DNA of 12,290 nucleotides from Oligoflexaceae bacterium (GCA_947474445.1 CANJJY010000094.1:1-12290); one strand, 5' to 3'; positions 1 to 6,637 are shown, counted from the first letter of the stretch. Translations and numbers: made by a program. The notes: generated from the letters alone by a model not told the origin.

Positions 1-4
1 TATT

Positions 5-877
5 GTGACTACCGATGACTTTGAATCTCTCGCCTTGGGCATTAGACGGGCTTTAGTTGAACGTGACCAACCACAATATAGCCGCCGCTCGATTGCCGAC
101 CTTTGCCGTTATCACTTTGATGTGACCGAATGTAGAGAAATTCTCATGAATATGTTTGAAAATGCTATCAAAGCCGACCAGAATTTCGTGCAGCCCTTAA
201 ACCGAGACTTCGCGGATCTATTAAGGGAGTTGAAGCATCTGTGCGTGAAAGGTGATGAAGAACTAACCTTAGCGAAAATTGAGGCAGCTCTTGAAGTTTG
301 GGAACACAATTCTGAGAATAAAGCTCAGCTCCAGCTATTAAAGGGGCAGATACTTTTGAAGCGAGGAGATATTGAAACTTCATTAGGTTGCTTTGAGCAA
401 TGCACCGTTGATCAAAGTGTTCAGCGAGAGGCTTACATAGGTCTTGGGCGGATTGCATATTCAACTAGTTCATATGATGAAGCATTGTCATTCTATAGGA
501 AAGCGTTAGCGATAAAGCCAAACGATAGTGAAGCTATGGCAGGTCTTGGTTTTGTTTACAGAAAATCAGGGATGGCTGATGAGGCTGTCTATTGGTTAAG
601 TAAAAGCCTTGCTGTCGATGCTTCTCATCCTTCCTTTCTTTTGTCTTTGACTCAAGCTTGTCTCGAGGCGGAAGACATCCCAGCTGCCATAGAATCTCTA
701 GAACAATTGCATGCCACGACTGGCGATAAAGCATCGCTGGTCATGGCGCTCGGTCAACTCTACTATAAGCAAGGTGATTTTAAAAAGGGTCGCCTGATGG
801 TAGATCAGGCTATGGAAATTGCCAATCAAGGGAATCTGCAGATCAGCGGTAAGCTGTCACTGAGCGGTGGAAGCTGA
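5..877 (+). CDS. TPR-repeat protein, possibly 5'-truncated by window edge
   Basis: The 290-residue product is a soluble tetratricopeptide-repeat protein with no signal peptide or membrane segment. About five TPR units can be read from residue 107 on: roughly 107-138, 141-174, 175-208, 209-240 and 241-275. Each has the small/aromatic pattern of the fold, for example Y-x-x-A-L-x-x-Y-x-x-A-L around 157-168 and the K-P-N-D turn at 171-174. Residues 1-100 are helical but show no repeat I can assign. TPR arrays are protein-protein interaction scaffolds, so no enzymatic role is suggested. The first codon taken is GTG at 5. Only four bases lie upstream and they contain no in-frame stop, so the true start may be outside the window and no ribosome binding site can be judged. 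Its 3' end overlaps the convergent dut gene by 21 bp. The TPR assignment is firm; the specific function is unknown. Confidence 0.85.
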   Translation: MTTDDFESLALGIRRALVERDQPQYSRRSIADLCRYHFDVTECREILMNMFENAIKADQNFVQPLNRDFADLLRELKHLCVKGDEELTLAKIEAALEVWEHNSENKAQLQLLKGQILLKRGDIETSLGCFEQCTVDQSVQREAYIGLGRIAYSTSSYDEALSFYRKALAIKPNDSEAMAGLGFVYRKSGMADEAVYWLSKSLAVDASHPSFLLSLTQACLEAEDIPAAIESLEQLHATTGDKASLVMALGQLYYKQGDFKKGRLMVDQAMEIANQGNLQISGKLSLSGGS

Positions 878-1324
878 ATCATCGGCAGATCGTGGGCTGG
901 GAGTCGTTGAACCAAACCCACCCACTCTTTTTCCACCGACAGGGAGTCGAGGAAGGCGCAAGACAAGGTTAAGCGCCATCTGGGCAATACGATCGCCTTT
1001 ACCGATTGTAAAGGGGACACGACCCAAATTGATCAAGAGTACTCCAATCTCCTCTCGATAGTCGGCATCGATCGTTCCAACACCATTGGCAAGAGTGATC
1101 GCATGCTTGCGAGCCAAGCCTGAGCGCGCCCTAATTTGTAGCTCAGGAATCGTTCCGTCTGGGACTTCCTCCCAGTTCACTTTGGATATCCAGACTCCAG
1201 TGGGAATGCAAGCGACCTGAGCGGGTTCAATGGTGAAGGATTCGCGTGCGACTAAGTCGCACGCAGCACTATGCTCGGTCATGTATTGGGGCTGGCAATC
1301 GTCCTGATAGCGAAGCTCAAACAT
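857..1324 (-). CDS. dut: Deoxyuridine 5'-triphosphate nucleotidohydrolase (dUTPase)
   Basis: Hydrolyses dUTP to dUMP and pyrophosphate, keeping uracil out of DNA and supplying dUMP for dTTP synthesis; the family acts as a cytosolic homotrimer. All five trimeric dUTPase motifs are visible in the 155 residues: I, A-A-C-D-L at 20-24; II, A-R-S-G at 66-69; III, G-T-I-D-A-D-Y-R at 83-90 with the catalytic Asp and stacking Tyr; IV, G-D-R-I-A-Q at 110-115; V, R-V-G-G-F-G-S-T at 133-140. Two departures from the family are seen. Motif II has Ala where Pro is usual, and the linker between motifs IV and V is about four residues short and lacks its usual acidic sequence. A Ser/Ala-rich tail of 15 residues follows motif V. 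The ATG lies 16 bp after the pnp stop, with an AAGGG ribosome binding site 8 nt upstream, so it is probably the last gene of the rpsO-pnp-dut operon. Confidence 0.93.
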   Translation of the reverse strand: MFELRYQDDCQPQYMTEHSAACDLVARESFTIEPAQVACIPTGVWISKVNWEEVPDGTIPELQIRARSGLARKHAITLANGVGTIDADYREEIGVLLINLGRVPFTIGKGDRIAQMALNLVLRLPRLPVGGKRVGGFGSTTPSPRSADDSASTAQ

Positions 1325-1340
1325 GAAGAGGACCCTTTAT

Positions 1341-3428
1341 TTAAACAGTTGGCCGTTTGCCAAGCGCATCTTTTCGGCTGAGCTTCACTTTGCCTTGACG
1401 ATCGACGTCGATGATCTTGACGAGCACTTGTTCGCCCTCTTGAACCACATCAGTCACCTTGTCAACTTTGCGATTTTCCAGCTGCGAAATATGAAGGAGA
1501 CCTTCAAGTCCCGGCCGAATCTCCACGAAAGCTCCGAAATCGACGACTTTCTTAATCAATCCAAGGTAGATAGCGCCTACTTCTGGGTCGGCTGTGATAG
1601 CCCGGATAGCTTGCTTAGCTTTTTCGGCTGTTTGGCCGTCAGGAGCCACGATATTCACAATGCCATCGTCGTTGATGTCGATTTTAACACCAACTTCAGC
1701 TACTAATTTCTTGATCGTTTTACCGCCTGGGCCGATCAAATCGCGAATCTTATCTTCTTTAATCTTAATCTGGAAAATGCGAGGGGCATAAACGCTGAGT
1801 TCGCCCGGCTGGTTGATGGCAGCCACGATCTTTTTCAAGATGTGCTGACGTCCTTCCTTGGCCTGTTGCAAAGCTTCGACCAATACTTGCTTGGAAAGTC
1901 CATCAATCTTGATGTCCATTTGCAAGGCGGTAATTCCGTTTTCCCCGCCAGTAACTTTAAAGTCCATATCACCGAGATGATCTTCATCACCAAGGATATC
2001 AGAGAGAATCGCGTATTTGTCGCCTTCTTTGACGAGACCCATCGCGATACCTGCGACGGGTTGCTTGATCGGAACGCCTGCATCGAGTAAGGCCATTGTA
2101 CCAGCACAAACAGTTGCCATAGACGAGGAGCCATTCGATTCAAGGACTTCAGAAACCAAACGTATCGTATAATTAAATTGATTCACGTCTGGGATGATCG
2201 AAGTAAGAGCTTTGTCGGCGAGAGCTCCGTGACCAACTTCGCGGCGACCTGGAGAGCGCAACGGTTTTGCTTCGCCCACTGAGTAGGGTGGGAAGTTGTA
2301 GTGCAACATGAATCGCTTGTACTGATTGGCCTGAAGAATGGAGTCCATTCTCTGCTCGTCATCGCCGGAACCTAAAGTAACTGTCGCCAGCGCTTGAGTC
2401 TCTCCTCGAGTAAATAGGGCAGAACCGTGAGTACGCTTAAGGATTTTCGTTTCGCAGGTTATCTGCCTGATATCCGAAAACCCGCGACCGTCGATGCGGC
2501 GCCGATCGTCGAGGATCATGCCCCGCATGCCCGTATATACGAGCTTTTCATAAGCCGCGTTAAGTGCTGCTTTACGGCTGCTGTCACCGTCGGGATTCAG
2601 TTCTTTTTGAATCTGATCTTTCAGTCCTTTGAGAGCTTTGCTTCGCGCTTGCTTTTCTTTGACAGTGAGAGCTTCGCGCACAAGTCGACCGCCAAAATCA
2701 AGAACTGCGGGATACAGCTCGTCGCCAGGAGAGTTCTCCTTAACTTCGCGCTTTGTCTTGCCGATTTCGCGCTGAACTTCGATTTGCATATCGAACAAAG
2801 GCTTCATCAAATCATGCGCCCAAGTGATCGCTTCGATCATCTCGTCTTCGCTCAGGAACTGCGCTGCGGCTTCTACCATCAATACGGCATTGGGGTTGGC
2901 GGCTACTGTTAAATCCAGGTCGCCTTCTTCGCCAAGTAGAGGGTCGAGAACCAGCTGACCGTCCTTTTTCCCAATGCGCAGCGATGCGACTGGACCATTG
3001 AATGGAATGTCGCTGATCATCAGAGCCGTACTCGCTCCAATCATCGCCAGGGGCGCAGGATGGTGCAGGGGATCGGCCGACATCACCGTACAGATAACTT
3101 GCGTTTCACAGAGATAGTTTTCGGGAAAGCTCGGGCGCAACGGCCGGTCAATTACGCGCGAAACCAGGGTTTCCGCTTCGCTTGGCTTCGTCTCTCTCTT
3201 TACAAACCCGCCCGGAATACGGCCCGCGGCGTAGAACTTTTCAATATAATCGACGCTTAATGGGAAAAAATCCTGTCCTTCTTTTGGGCTTTCCGATGCA
3301 CAAACAGTGACTAGGACCTGAGTATCGCCGCAGCTGACCATGACCGAACCGTTGGCTTGTTTCGCAAATTTATTAAATTCGAAACGGATGGTCTTCTCGC
3401 CGACTTTGGCTTCCTTGATGAGAGGCAT
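1341..3428 (-). CDS. pnp: Polynucleotide phosphorylase (polyribonucleotide nucleotidyltransferase)
   Basis: Phosphorolytic 3'-5' exoribonuclease that degrades mRNA, releasing nucleoside diphosphates; in many bacteria it joins the RNA degradosome. The 695-residue length is normal for the family. Order of domains: first RNase PH-like domain (about 1-140) with the A-A-G-R-I-P-G-G-F-V-K-R loop at 67-78; all-helical linker (about 235-300); second RNase PH domain from R-R-I-D-G-R at 310-315, with catalytic acidic cluster D-E-D-H-L-G-D-M-D at 481-489; KH domain with G-P-G-G loop at 566-569; C-terminal S1 RNA-binding domain (about 617-688). The RNA-binding loop usually written F-F-R-R is F-V-K-R here. 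The start ATG has a GGAG ribosome binding site 10 nt upstream. It lies 120 bp after rpsO, and the gap encodes a long hairpin that probably mediates autoregulation. Confidence 0.98.
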   Translation of the reverse strand: MPLIKEAKVGEKTIRFEFNKFAKQANGSVMVSCGDTQVLVTVCASESPKEGQDFFPLSVDYIEKFYAAGRIPGGFVKRETKPSEAETLVSRVIDRPLRPSFPENYLCETQVICTVMSADPLHHPAPLAMIGASTALMISDIPFNGPVASLRIGKKDGQLVLDPLLGEEGDLDLTVAANPNAVLMVEAAAQFLSEDEMIEAITWAHDLMKPLFDMQIEVQREIGKTKREVKENSPGDELYPAVLDFGGRLVREALTVKEKQARSKALKGLKDQIQKELNPDGDSSRKAALNAAYEKLVYTGMRGMILDDRRRIDGRGFSDIRQITCETKILKRTHGSALFTRGETQALATVTLGSGDDEQRMDSILQANQYKRFMLHYNFPPYSVGEAKPLRSPGRREVGHGALADKALTSIIPDVNQFNYTIRLVSEVLESNGSSSMATVCAGTMALLDAGVPIKQPVAGIAMGLVKEGDKYAILSDILGDEDHLGDMDFKVTGGENGITALQMDIKIDGLSKQVLVEALQQAKEGRQHILKKIVAAINQPGELSVYAPRIFQIKIKEDKIRDLIGPGGKTIKKLVAEVGVKIDINDDGIVNIVAPDGQTAEKAKQAIRAITADPEVGAIYLGLIKKVVDFGAFVEIRPGLEGLLHISQLENRKVDKVTDVVQEGEQVLVKIIDVDRQGKVKLSRKDALGKRPTV

Positions 3429-3476
3429 CGTGAGGGTACTCCGAGTAGATATAGATTGACGTGTTCGCCAAATTGA

Positions 3477-3534
3477 AAAGCGCCTTTATACCTGCAAACA
3501 GTATCAATATACTGGCGAGAGATAAAGACGCTTT
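3477..3534 (-). promoter_or_regulatory. Long RNA hairpin in rpsO-pnp spacer, probable RNase III/PNPase autoregulatory leader
   Basis: Read on the minus strand, AAAGCGTCTTTAT (3534-3522) pairs with ATAAAGGCGCTTT (3489-3477) over 13 bp, including one U-G wobble. After a C-U mismatch, UCU pairs with AGG. A small internal loop is followed by a 6-bp stem CAGTAT/ATACTG closed by ATTG (3514-3499). On the + strand the wobble becomes a C-A mismatch, so the structure favours the pnp transcript. In enterobacteria the pnp leader is a duplex cut by RNase III and then removed by PNPase, which represses its own synthesis; the position here is equivalent. There is no T-run after the stem, so it is unlikely to be a simple terminator. 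Confidence 0.75.
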
Positions 3535-3548
3535 GCGGTAAGTATAGA

Positions 3549-3818
3549 TTATTTGCGGATACCAAGTTCTGTAATTAAGGTCCTGTAAGCGCTAGTATCT
3601 TTGTTACGAAGATAAGTGAGAAGTCGCTTGCGTTGACCAACCAGCTTCATCAATCCGCGGCGCGAGTGATGGTCTTTGCTGTGGACCTTGAAGTGCTCGT
3701 TGAGCTGCTGGAGGCGGCGAGTCATGAGGGCGATCTGCACTTCGGGAGTGCCCGTGTCTCCGCCCGTCTTACCAAATTTTTCTACGATTTCTGAGGTTTC
3801 AGCTTTGCTCAAAGCCAT
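3549..3818 (-). CDS. rpsO: 30S ribosomal protein S15
   Basis: Primary 16S rRNA-binding protein of the small-subunit platform. The 89 residues match the family over full length: the G-D-T-G-T-P-E-V-Q-I-A-L segment at 20-31, the H-x-K-D-H-H-S-R-R-G-L rRNA-binding stretch at 46-56, the R-K-R-L-L-x-Y-L helix at 63-70, and the L-G-I-R-K end. The ATG at 3818 has a strong GGAAGG ribosome binding site (3831-3826) 7 nt upstream. It is the first confident gene of the rpsO-pnp-dut operon, an order common in bacteria. S15 usually represses its own translation by binding the mRNA leader, but I could not draw a convincing S15-type leader structure here. Confidence 0.98.
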   Translation of the reverse strand: MALSKAETSEIVEKFGKTGGDTGTPEVQIALMTRRLQQLNEHFKVHSKDHHSRRGLMKLVGQRKRLLTYLRNKDTSAYRTLITELGIRK

Positions 3819-3830
3819 GGTCTATCCTTC

Positions 3831-4010
3831 CTAACTAACTAATTTTCTTTGCATAAGCTTACCAGTTTGCGTTGGCTTTGCTTGAGGTTGCCAGACGTTG
3901 TAAGCGAGCAAGCTACCCCAAACAAGCGTACATTGCAAGAGGGTCTTCAACACGGTTTGCAAGGCTTCAGGCAGTCGTCTCCGCGCAAGCTCGGTTTTAC
4001 GCTTTTCCAT
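3831..4010 (-). CDS. Doubtful small ORF upstream of rpsO (59 codons)
   Basis: A 59-codon ORF starts at ATG 4010. It has a basic N-terminus (M-E-K-R-K), a moderately hydrophobic stretch at about residues 16-40, and a Lys/Gln/Thr-containing tail. I recognise no family. In favour: it is co-directional with rpsO, and its TAG stop (3833-3831) overlaps the rpsO ribosome binding site, as in translationally coupled genes. Against: the only purine-rich sequence, AAGGGA, abuts the ATG and is too close to work normally, and an ORF of this size arises easily by chance. It could instead be the untranslated rpsO leader. An upstream TTG at 4040 would add ten codons. Confidence 0.25.
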   Translation of the reverse strand: MEKRKTELARRRLPEALQTVLKTLLQCTLVWGSLLAYNVWQPQAKPTQTGKLMQRKLVS

Positions 4011-4033
4011 TCCCTTGATTACAATTTTAGAGA

Positions 4034-4062
4034 TTGACAAAATTTGATTGATTTGTCATAAA
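4034..4062 (+). promoter_or_regulatory. Candidate sigma70-type promoter for carD with embedded inverted repeat
   Basis: A perfect -35 hexamer TTGACA (4034-4039) is followed after 17 bp by CATAAA (4057-4062), which matches four of six -10 bases. Initiation would fall near 4070, giving a leader of about 108 nt before carD. The inverted repeat TGACAAA/TTTGTCA (4035-4041 and 4052-4058, 10-bp spacer) overlaps both elements, so a dimeric regulator could bind there. This is a sequence match only. Confidence 0.45.
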
Positions 4063-4137
4063 AACGTCACTGCTGCACTGCTAGCTTGGCCTAATCTGCT
4101 CTTGCTGTCCTGTCTTAGCACGCTTTAAGGTCAGACC

Positions 4138-4155
4138 GAACCCTACGAAGGGTTC
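4138..4155 (+). promoter_or_regulatory. Small hairpin in the carD 5' leader
   Basis: GAACCC (4138-4143) and GGGTTC (4150-4155) form a perfect 6-bp stem with a TACGAA loop. It ends 10 nt before the GAGGAG ribosome binding site of carD. It could affect mRNA stability or initiation, but no ligand or regulator is implied. Confidence 0.35.
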
Positions 4156-4177
4156 TCACTTCCGCGAGGAGACGGTG

Positions 4178-4708
4178 ATGAACTTCACAGCCGGTCATAA
4201 GGTAGTCCACAAGACCCATGGTGTCGGAGAGATTCAAGGGATTGAAGTCCTTTCTCTGGACGGCCAGCAGCAGGACTTTTATATCTTAAAGATCTTCGAG
4301 ACCGGATTAACCCTGCGCTTTCCCAAGAGCAGTGGCAGCATGATCAGAGATCTTGTGAGCGAAGAAGATATCGATAGCATTCTCAGCATTTTGCGAGAAA
4401 ATCCCAAGACTCATTCGGCTATTTGGAATCGCCGGAAAAAAGAATTTTCCGATAAGATCCGTTCAGGATCTGTGCTCGATATCGCTGCGGTATTGCGTGA
4501 TCTTTCCGGCAAGGACAGACTGCGGCAACCATCATTCGGCGAGAAAGAGATGATCGAACGAGCTCGCGGCCGTCTAATCAGTGAAATTGCTGCCGCTCGG
4601 GGAATGGCGCCTGAAATGGTCGAAGATCTTCTCGATGGCGCTCTAGCCTCGCGCATGGCGAGCCCCTGTGTTGAATTGCCGGAAGTCAGCGTGAGCAGTG
4701 GGACGTAA
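4178..4708 (+). CDS. carD: CarD/CdnL-family RNA polymerase-binding transcriptional regulator
   Basis: CarD/CdnL proteins bind the RNA polymerase beta subunit and stabilise open promoter complexes, notably at rRNA promoters. The product is 176 residues from ATG 4178. Residues 1-60 form the RNAP-interaction domain (F-x-x-G-H-K-V-V-H-K-T-H-G-V-G-E-I at 3-19). The helical C-terminal DNA-binding domain carries the family signature: Trp83 in A-I-W-N-R-R (the tryptophan that wedges the upstream edge of the bubble in characterised CarD), S-G-S-V-L-D-I-A-A-V-L-R-D-L at 96-109, and S-F-G-E-K-E-M-I-E-R-A-R at 119-130. Residues after about 158 are a non-conserved tail. A GTG at 4175 is also possible, but GAGGAG (4166-4171) is spaced better for the ATG, with 6 nt. 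It is divergent from rpsO. The family is certain; the choice between CarD and CdnL naming is not. Confidence 0.93.
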   Translation: MNFTAGHKVVHKTHGVGEIQGIEVLSLDGQQQDFYILKIFETGLTLRFPKSSGSMIRDLVSEEDIDSILSILRENPKTHSAIWNRRKKEFSDKIRSGSVLDIAAVLRDLSGKDRLRQPSFGEKEMIERARGRLISEIAAARGMAPEMVEDLLDGALASRMASPCVELPEVSVSSGT

Positions 4709-4776
4709 TCAGGGTCTCTTTCATATCCTCTACATGATTCACTTTTTTGTATTTTCCTTAACTTCTTTAGGATGTT

Positions 4777-4797
4777 GGCAGGCGGATTGAGCTTGCC
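4777..4797 (+). other. Hairpin in the 218-bp carD-reductase spacer
   Basis: GGCAGGC (4777-4783) and GCTTGCC (4791-4797) form a 7-bp stem with one G-U pair and a 7-nt loop. No T-run follows, so it is not a convincing intrinsic terminator. No other clear signal was seen in 4709-4926. Confidence 0.3.
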
Positions 4798-4926
4798 GCA
4801 TCACCTATCATCATAGTATTCCATAACATCAGCATCAAAGTGTTCTATATCGAGCTTGGATTTGTGATCGGTCTTCTAGAAAGCTCGCAGAACGCCTCCT
4901 GGACCTCTTGAGGGAGATCCTTCGCT

Positions 4927-5562
4927 ATGATCATCGTCAATGTAATGGCATCAAGTCTGGACGGACGCATAGGGGCTCACGACCAGGAGGGCGATCAAGA
5001 GCGTCAGAATCTAGGTCTATCTGGAGCTGCTGATCAAAAGTTTTTGAGAAGACAGATTGAACAAGCGGATGCCATTATTGTTGGAGCGTCGTCAATTCGA
5101 GCCAACGGAGAATGCCTTGATCACAAAGGACGAGATGGCCGCTGCCCAAGTTGGTTTGTCTTTGCCCAACGGCCTTTGCCTGATCACTATCATTTTTGGC
5201 GACAAACCCATATCCCTCGTTTTATTGTATCGCCTTCTGCAGTTCCGATAGTCCCAGGAAGCGGCGTTATCAATCTTGTAACCGACGAACAGAACCCCGC
5301 TAAATTTCTAACGACGAAATTGAAAGATAGTAGGATACAGCAGGCATTGCTGTTCGGTGGAGGGGTCGTCAATCAGTGGTTCTATGCGGCCGGACTGGTT
5401 GATGAGCTCTGTTTGACACTTGCCCCCGTATTACTGGGCAACGCCCATGCTCCTTTTCTCGTCGCTCCTGAATTGCCTCAGCCTGTTAATTTTTCTCTCC
5501 TTGCTTCACAGGTAGAGGAAAGTTTTGTATTCTTAAGATATAAAGTTCGCCATCCTTGCTAG
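4927..5562 (+). CDS. RibD C-terminal / dihydrofolate-reductase-like domain protein
   Basis: The 211-residue product has one RibD_C (DHFR-fold) domain, the family that reduces the ribosyl group of the pyrimidine intermediate in riboflavin synthesis using NADPH, and related reductases. Visible signatures are the N-terminal strand and S-L-D-G-R-I-G at 10-16; A-D-A-I-I-V-G-A-S-S-I-R-A-N at 47-60, the counterpart of A-D-A-I-x-V-G-x-x-T-x-R-x-D; the glycine-rich nucleotide-binding turn L-L-F-G-G-G at 151-156; and G-L-V-D-E-L-C-L-T-L-A-P-V-L-L-G at 166-181. No deaminase domain precedes it, so it is a stand-alone reductase. No other riboflavin gene is in the window, so pathway membership is inferred only from the fold and the substrate is open. 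The ATG has AGGGAG 10 nt upstream. It is separated from carD by 218 bp and may be transcribed alone. Confidence 0.85.
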   Translation: MIIVNVMASSLDGRIGAHDQEGDQERQNLGLSGAADQKFLRRQIEQADAIIVGASSIRANGECLDHKGRDGRCPSWFVFAQRPLPDHYHFWRQTHIPRFIVSPSAVPIVPGSGVINLVTDEQNPAKFLTTKLKDSRIQQALLFGGGVVNQWFYAAGLVDELCLTLAPVLLGNAHAPFLVAPELPQPVNFSLLASQVEESFVFLRYKVRHPC

Positions 5563-5575
5563 AGCTATAGAGCTA
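5560..5575 (+). repeat. Tandem octamer at the end of the reductase gene
   Basis: TAGAGCTA occurs twice head-to-tail (5560-5567, 5568-5575). The first copy contains the TAG stop of the reductase gene. It is probably a small slippage duplication. Confidence 0.5.
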
Positions 5576-5623
5576 AGGTTCTTGCTTGTAAGTCTAAGGC
5601 TTCTCGTCTCGAGACTTTATCTT

Positions 5624-5640
5624 GGGCATGAGCCTCGCAT
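5624..5640 (+). promoter_or_regulatory. Candidate sigma54 (-24/-12) promoter of the flagellin gene
   Basis: The sequence GGGCATGAGCCTCGCA (5624-5639) has GG at 5625-5626 and GC at 5637-5638, the exact 12-nt spacing of sigma54 promoters. With the preceding T it matches about six of eight bases of TTGGCACG and four of five of TTGCA. Transcription would start near 5650, about 58 nt before the flagellin ATG. No convincing sigma28 element (TAAA-N15-GCCGATAA) was found; GCCGTTCT at 5680 has no partner -35. Confidence 0.5.
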
Positions 5641-5707
5641 CGCCGTCGATGGGGTTAGTGAGTTAGGTCGTATTTTTCGGCCGTTCTTTCCTGTGTGAAG
5701 GAGTCGT

Positions 5708-6637
5708 ATGGGCCTCAGGATCCGCACCAATATCCAGTCGCTCAATGCTCAGCGAAACATGTCGCAATCCAACACTAGGGTGGGGCAAGCCATGGAGAAA
5801 TTAGCTTCGGGAAACCGCATCAATAAGGCTGCTGATGATGCTGCCGGGCTTGCGATTTCACAGTCTTTGAACGCGGACATTCGCTCACTCGGGCAGGCCA
5901 AGCGCAACTCGAGTGACGCTGTTTCTATGCTACAAGTCGCGGAAGGCAGTTTAGAGGAAATCAGTAATATTGTTACACGACTCAAAGAACTTTCTGTCCA
6001 AGCTGCATCGGACACGATAGGGATGCGAGAGCGGGACTATTTAAATCGTGAATACATGGCTCTCAAAGATGAAGTGGATCGCATTGCTCTATCGACGGAG
6101 TTTAACGGAACTCGACTCTTGATTGGACAATCGGACGTCGATCCAGGACTACTTGTCTCGCACAATCAGTTCCCACTCGAGATGCAGATTGGCAAAGACT
6201 ATATTTTGCCATCGGATTCGTTAGAGTCACAAAATCCTGTTGATATCATTCGGCTCGATTTTTCGAAGATGAATGCTGCTACCGAAGGAGCCTTCTCTTT
6301 AGAGTTGGGGAACTCGCAGAATGAGGCGGGCACTCGAATTGATAATAAGGTAGATGCCCAGCGATCAATGGCGACGATTGATGAAGCTCTCAACAAGCTA
6401 GCTTCACATCGGGCCACTATTGGTGCCGCTCAGAATAGATTAGTTTCTACTGAAAGAAACCTTGGGGTTGCCATCGAGAACTTGTCGGCAGCTCGTTCAA
6501 GAATTAAAGATGCAGACTTTGCGGTTGAAACAGCGGAATTTACTCAAGGCAATATCCTTCTTCAGGCAGGCGCCTCAGTTCTTTCACAGGCCAATCAGTT
6601 GCCAAAAGTGGCGCTCAACCTCTTGCAAAACCTATAA
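5708..6637 (+). CDS. fliC: Flagellin, filament subunit
   Basis: Structural subunit of the flagellar filament, exported by the flagellar type III apparatus. The 309 residues have the conserved flagellin ends: N-terminal D0/D1 with M-G-L-R-I-R-T-N-I-Q-S-L-N-A-Q-R at 1-16, the K-L-A-S-G-N-R-I-N-K-A-A-D-D-A-A-G-L segment at 31-48 and the T-R-L-K-E-L-S-V-Q-A-A helix at 90-100; and C-terminal D1/D0 with S-R-I-K-D-A-D-F-A at 264-272 and Q-A-G-A-S-V-L-S-Q-A-N-Q-L-P at 286-299. The variable middle (about 141-210) is short, so the surface-exposed D2/D3 domains are essentially absent. The end, V-A-L-N-L-L-Q-N-L, departs from the common V-L-S-L-L. AAGGAG lies 4 nt before the ATG. It is monocistronic, between a sigma54-like promoter and an intrinsic terminator. 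Other flagellin copies may exist outside the window. Confidence 0.96.
   Translation: MGLRIRTNIQSLNAQRNMSQSNTRVGQAMEKLASGNRINKAADDAAGLAISQSLNADIRSLGQAKRNSSDAVSMLQVAEGSLEEISNIVTRLKELSVQAASDTIGMRERDYLNREYMALKDEVDRIALSTEFNGTRLLIGQSDVDPGLLVSHNQFPLEMQIGKDYILPSDSLESQNPVDIIRLDFSKMNAATEGAFSLELGNSQNEAGTRIDNKVDAQRSMATIDEALNKLASHRATIGAAQNRLVSTERNLGVAIENLSAARSRIKDADFAVETAEFTQGNILLQAGASVLSQANQLPKVALNLLQNL

Noticed and set aside
1323..1706. 127-codon + strand ORF opposite the 3' end of pnp
   Set aside because: A shadow of the KH/S1 coding region, and its start overlaps the dut start codon on the other strand.
2427..2912. 161-codon + strand ORF within pnp
   Set aside because: It lies wholly opposite conserved PNPase codons, has no family features and no ribosome binding site context.
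3477..3534. rpsO-pnp hairpin as a plain rho-independent terminator
   Set aside because: No T-run follows the stem in the transcript direction, and the stem is long and AU-containing, more like a processing site.
4086..4108. TTGG...TTGC sequence in the carD leader resembling a sigma54 promoter
   Set aside because: The GG and the matching TTGC are separated by 14 bases instead of the required 10.
4775..4797. TTGGCAGG...TTGCC before the reductase gene as a sigma54 promoter
   Set aside because: None of the GG pairs has GC at the correct spacing; the sequence is better read as a hairpin.
5680..5687. GCCGTTCT as a sigma28 -10 for the flagellin gene
   Set aside because: Only half of GCCGATAA matches, and no TAAA-like -35 lies about 15 bp upstream.
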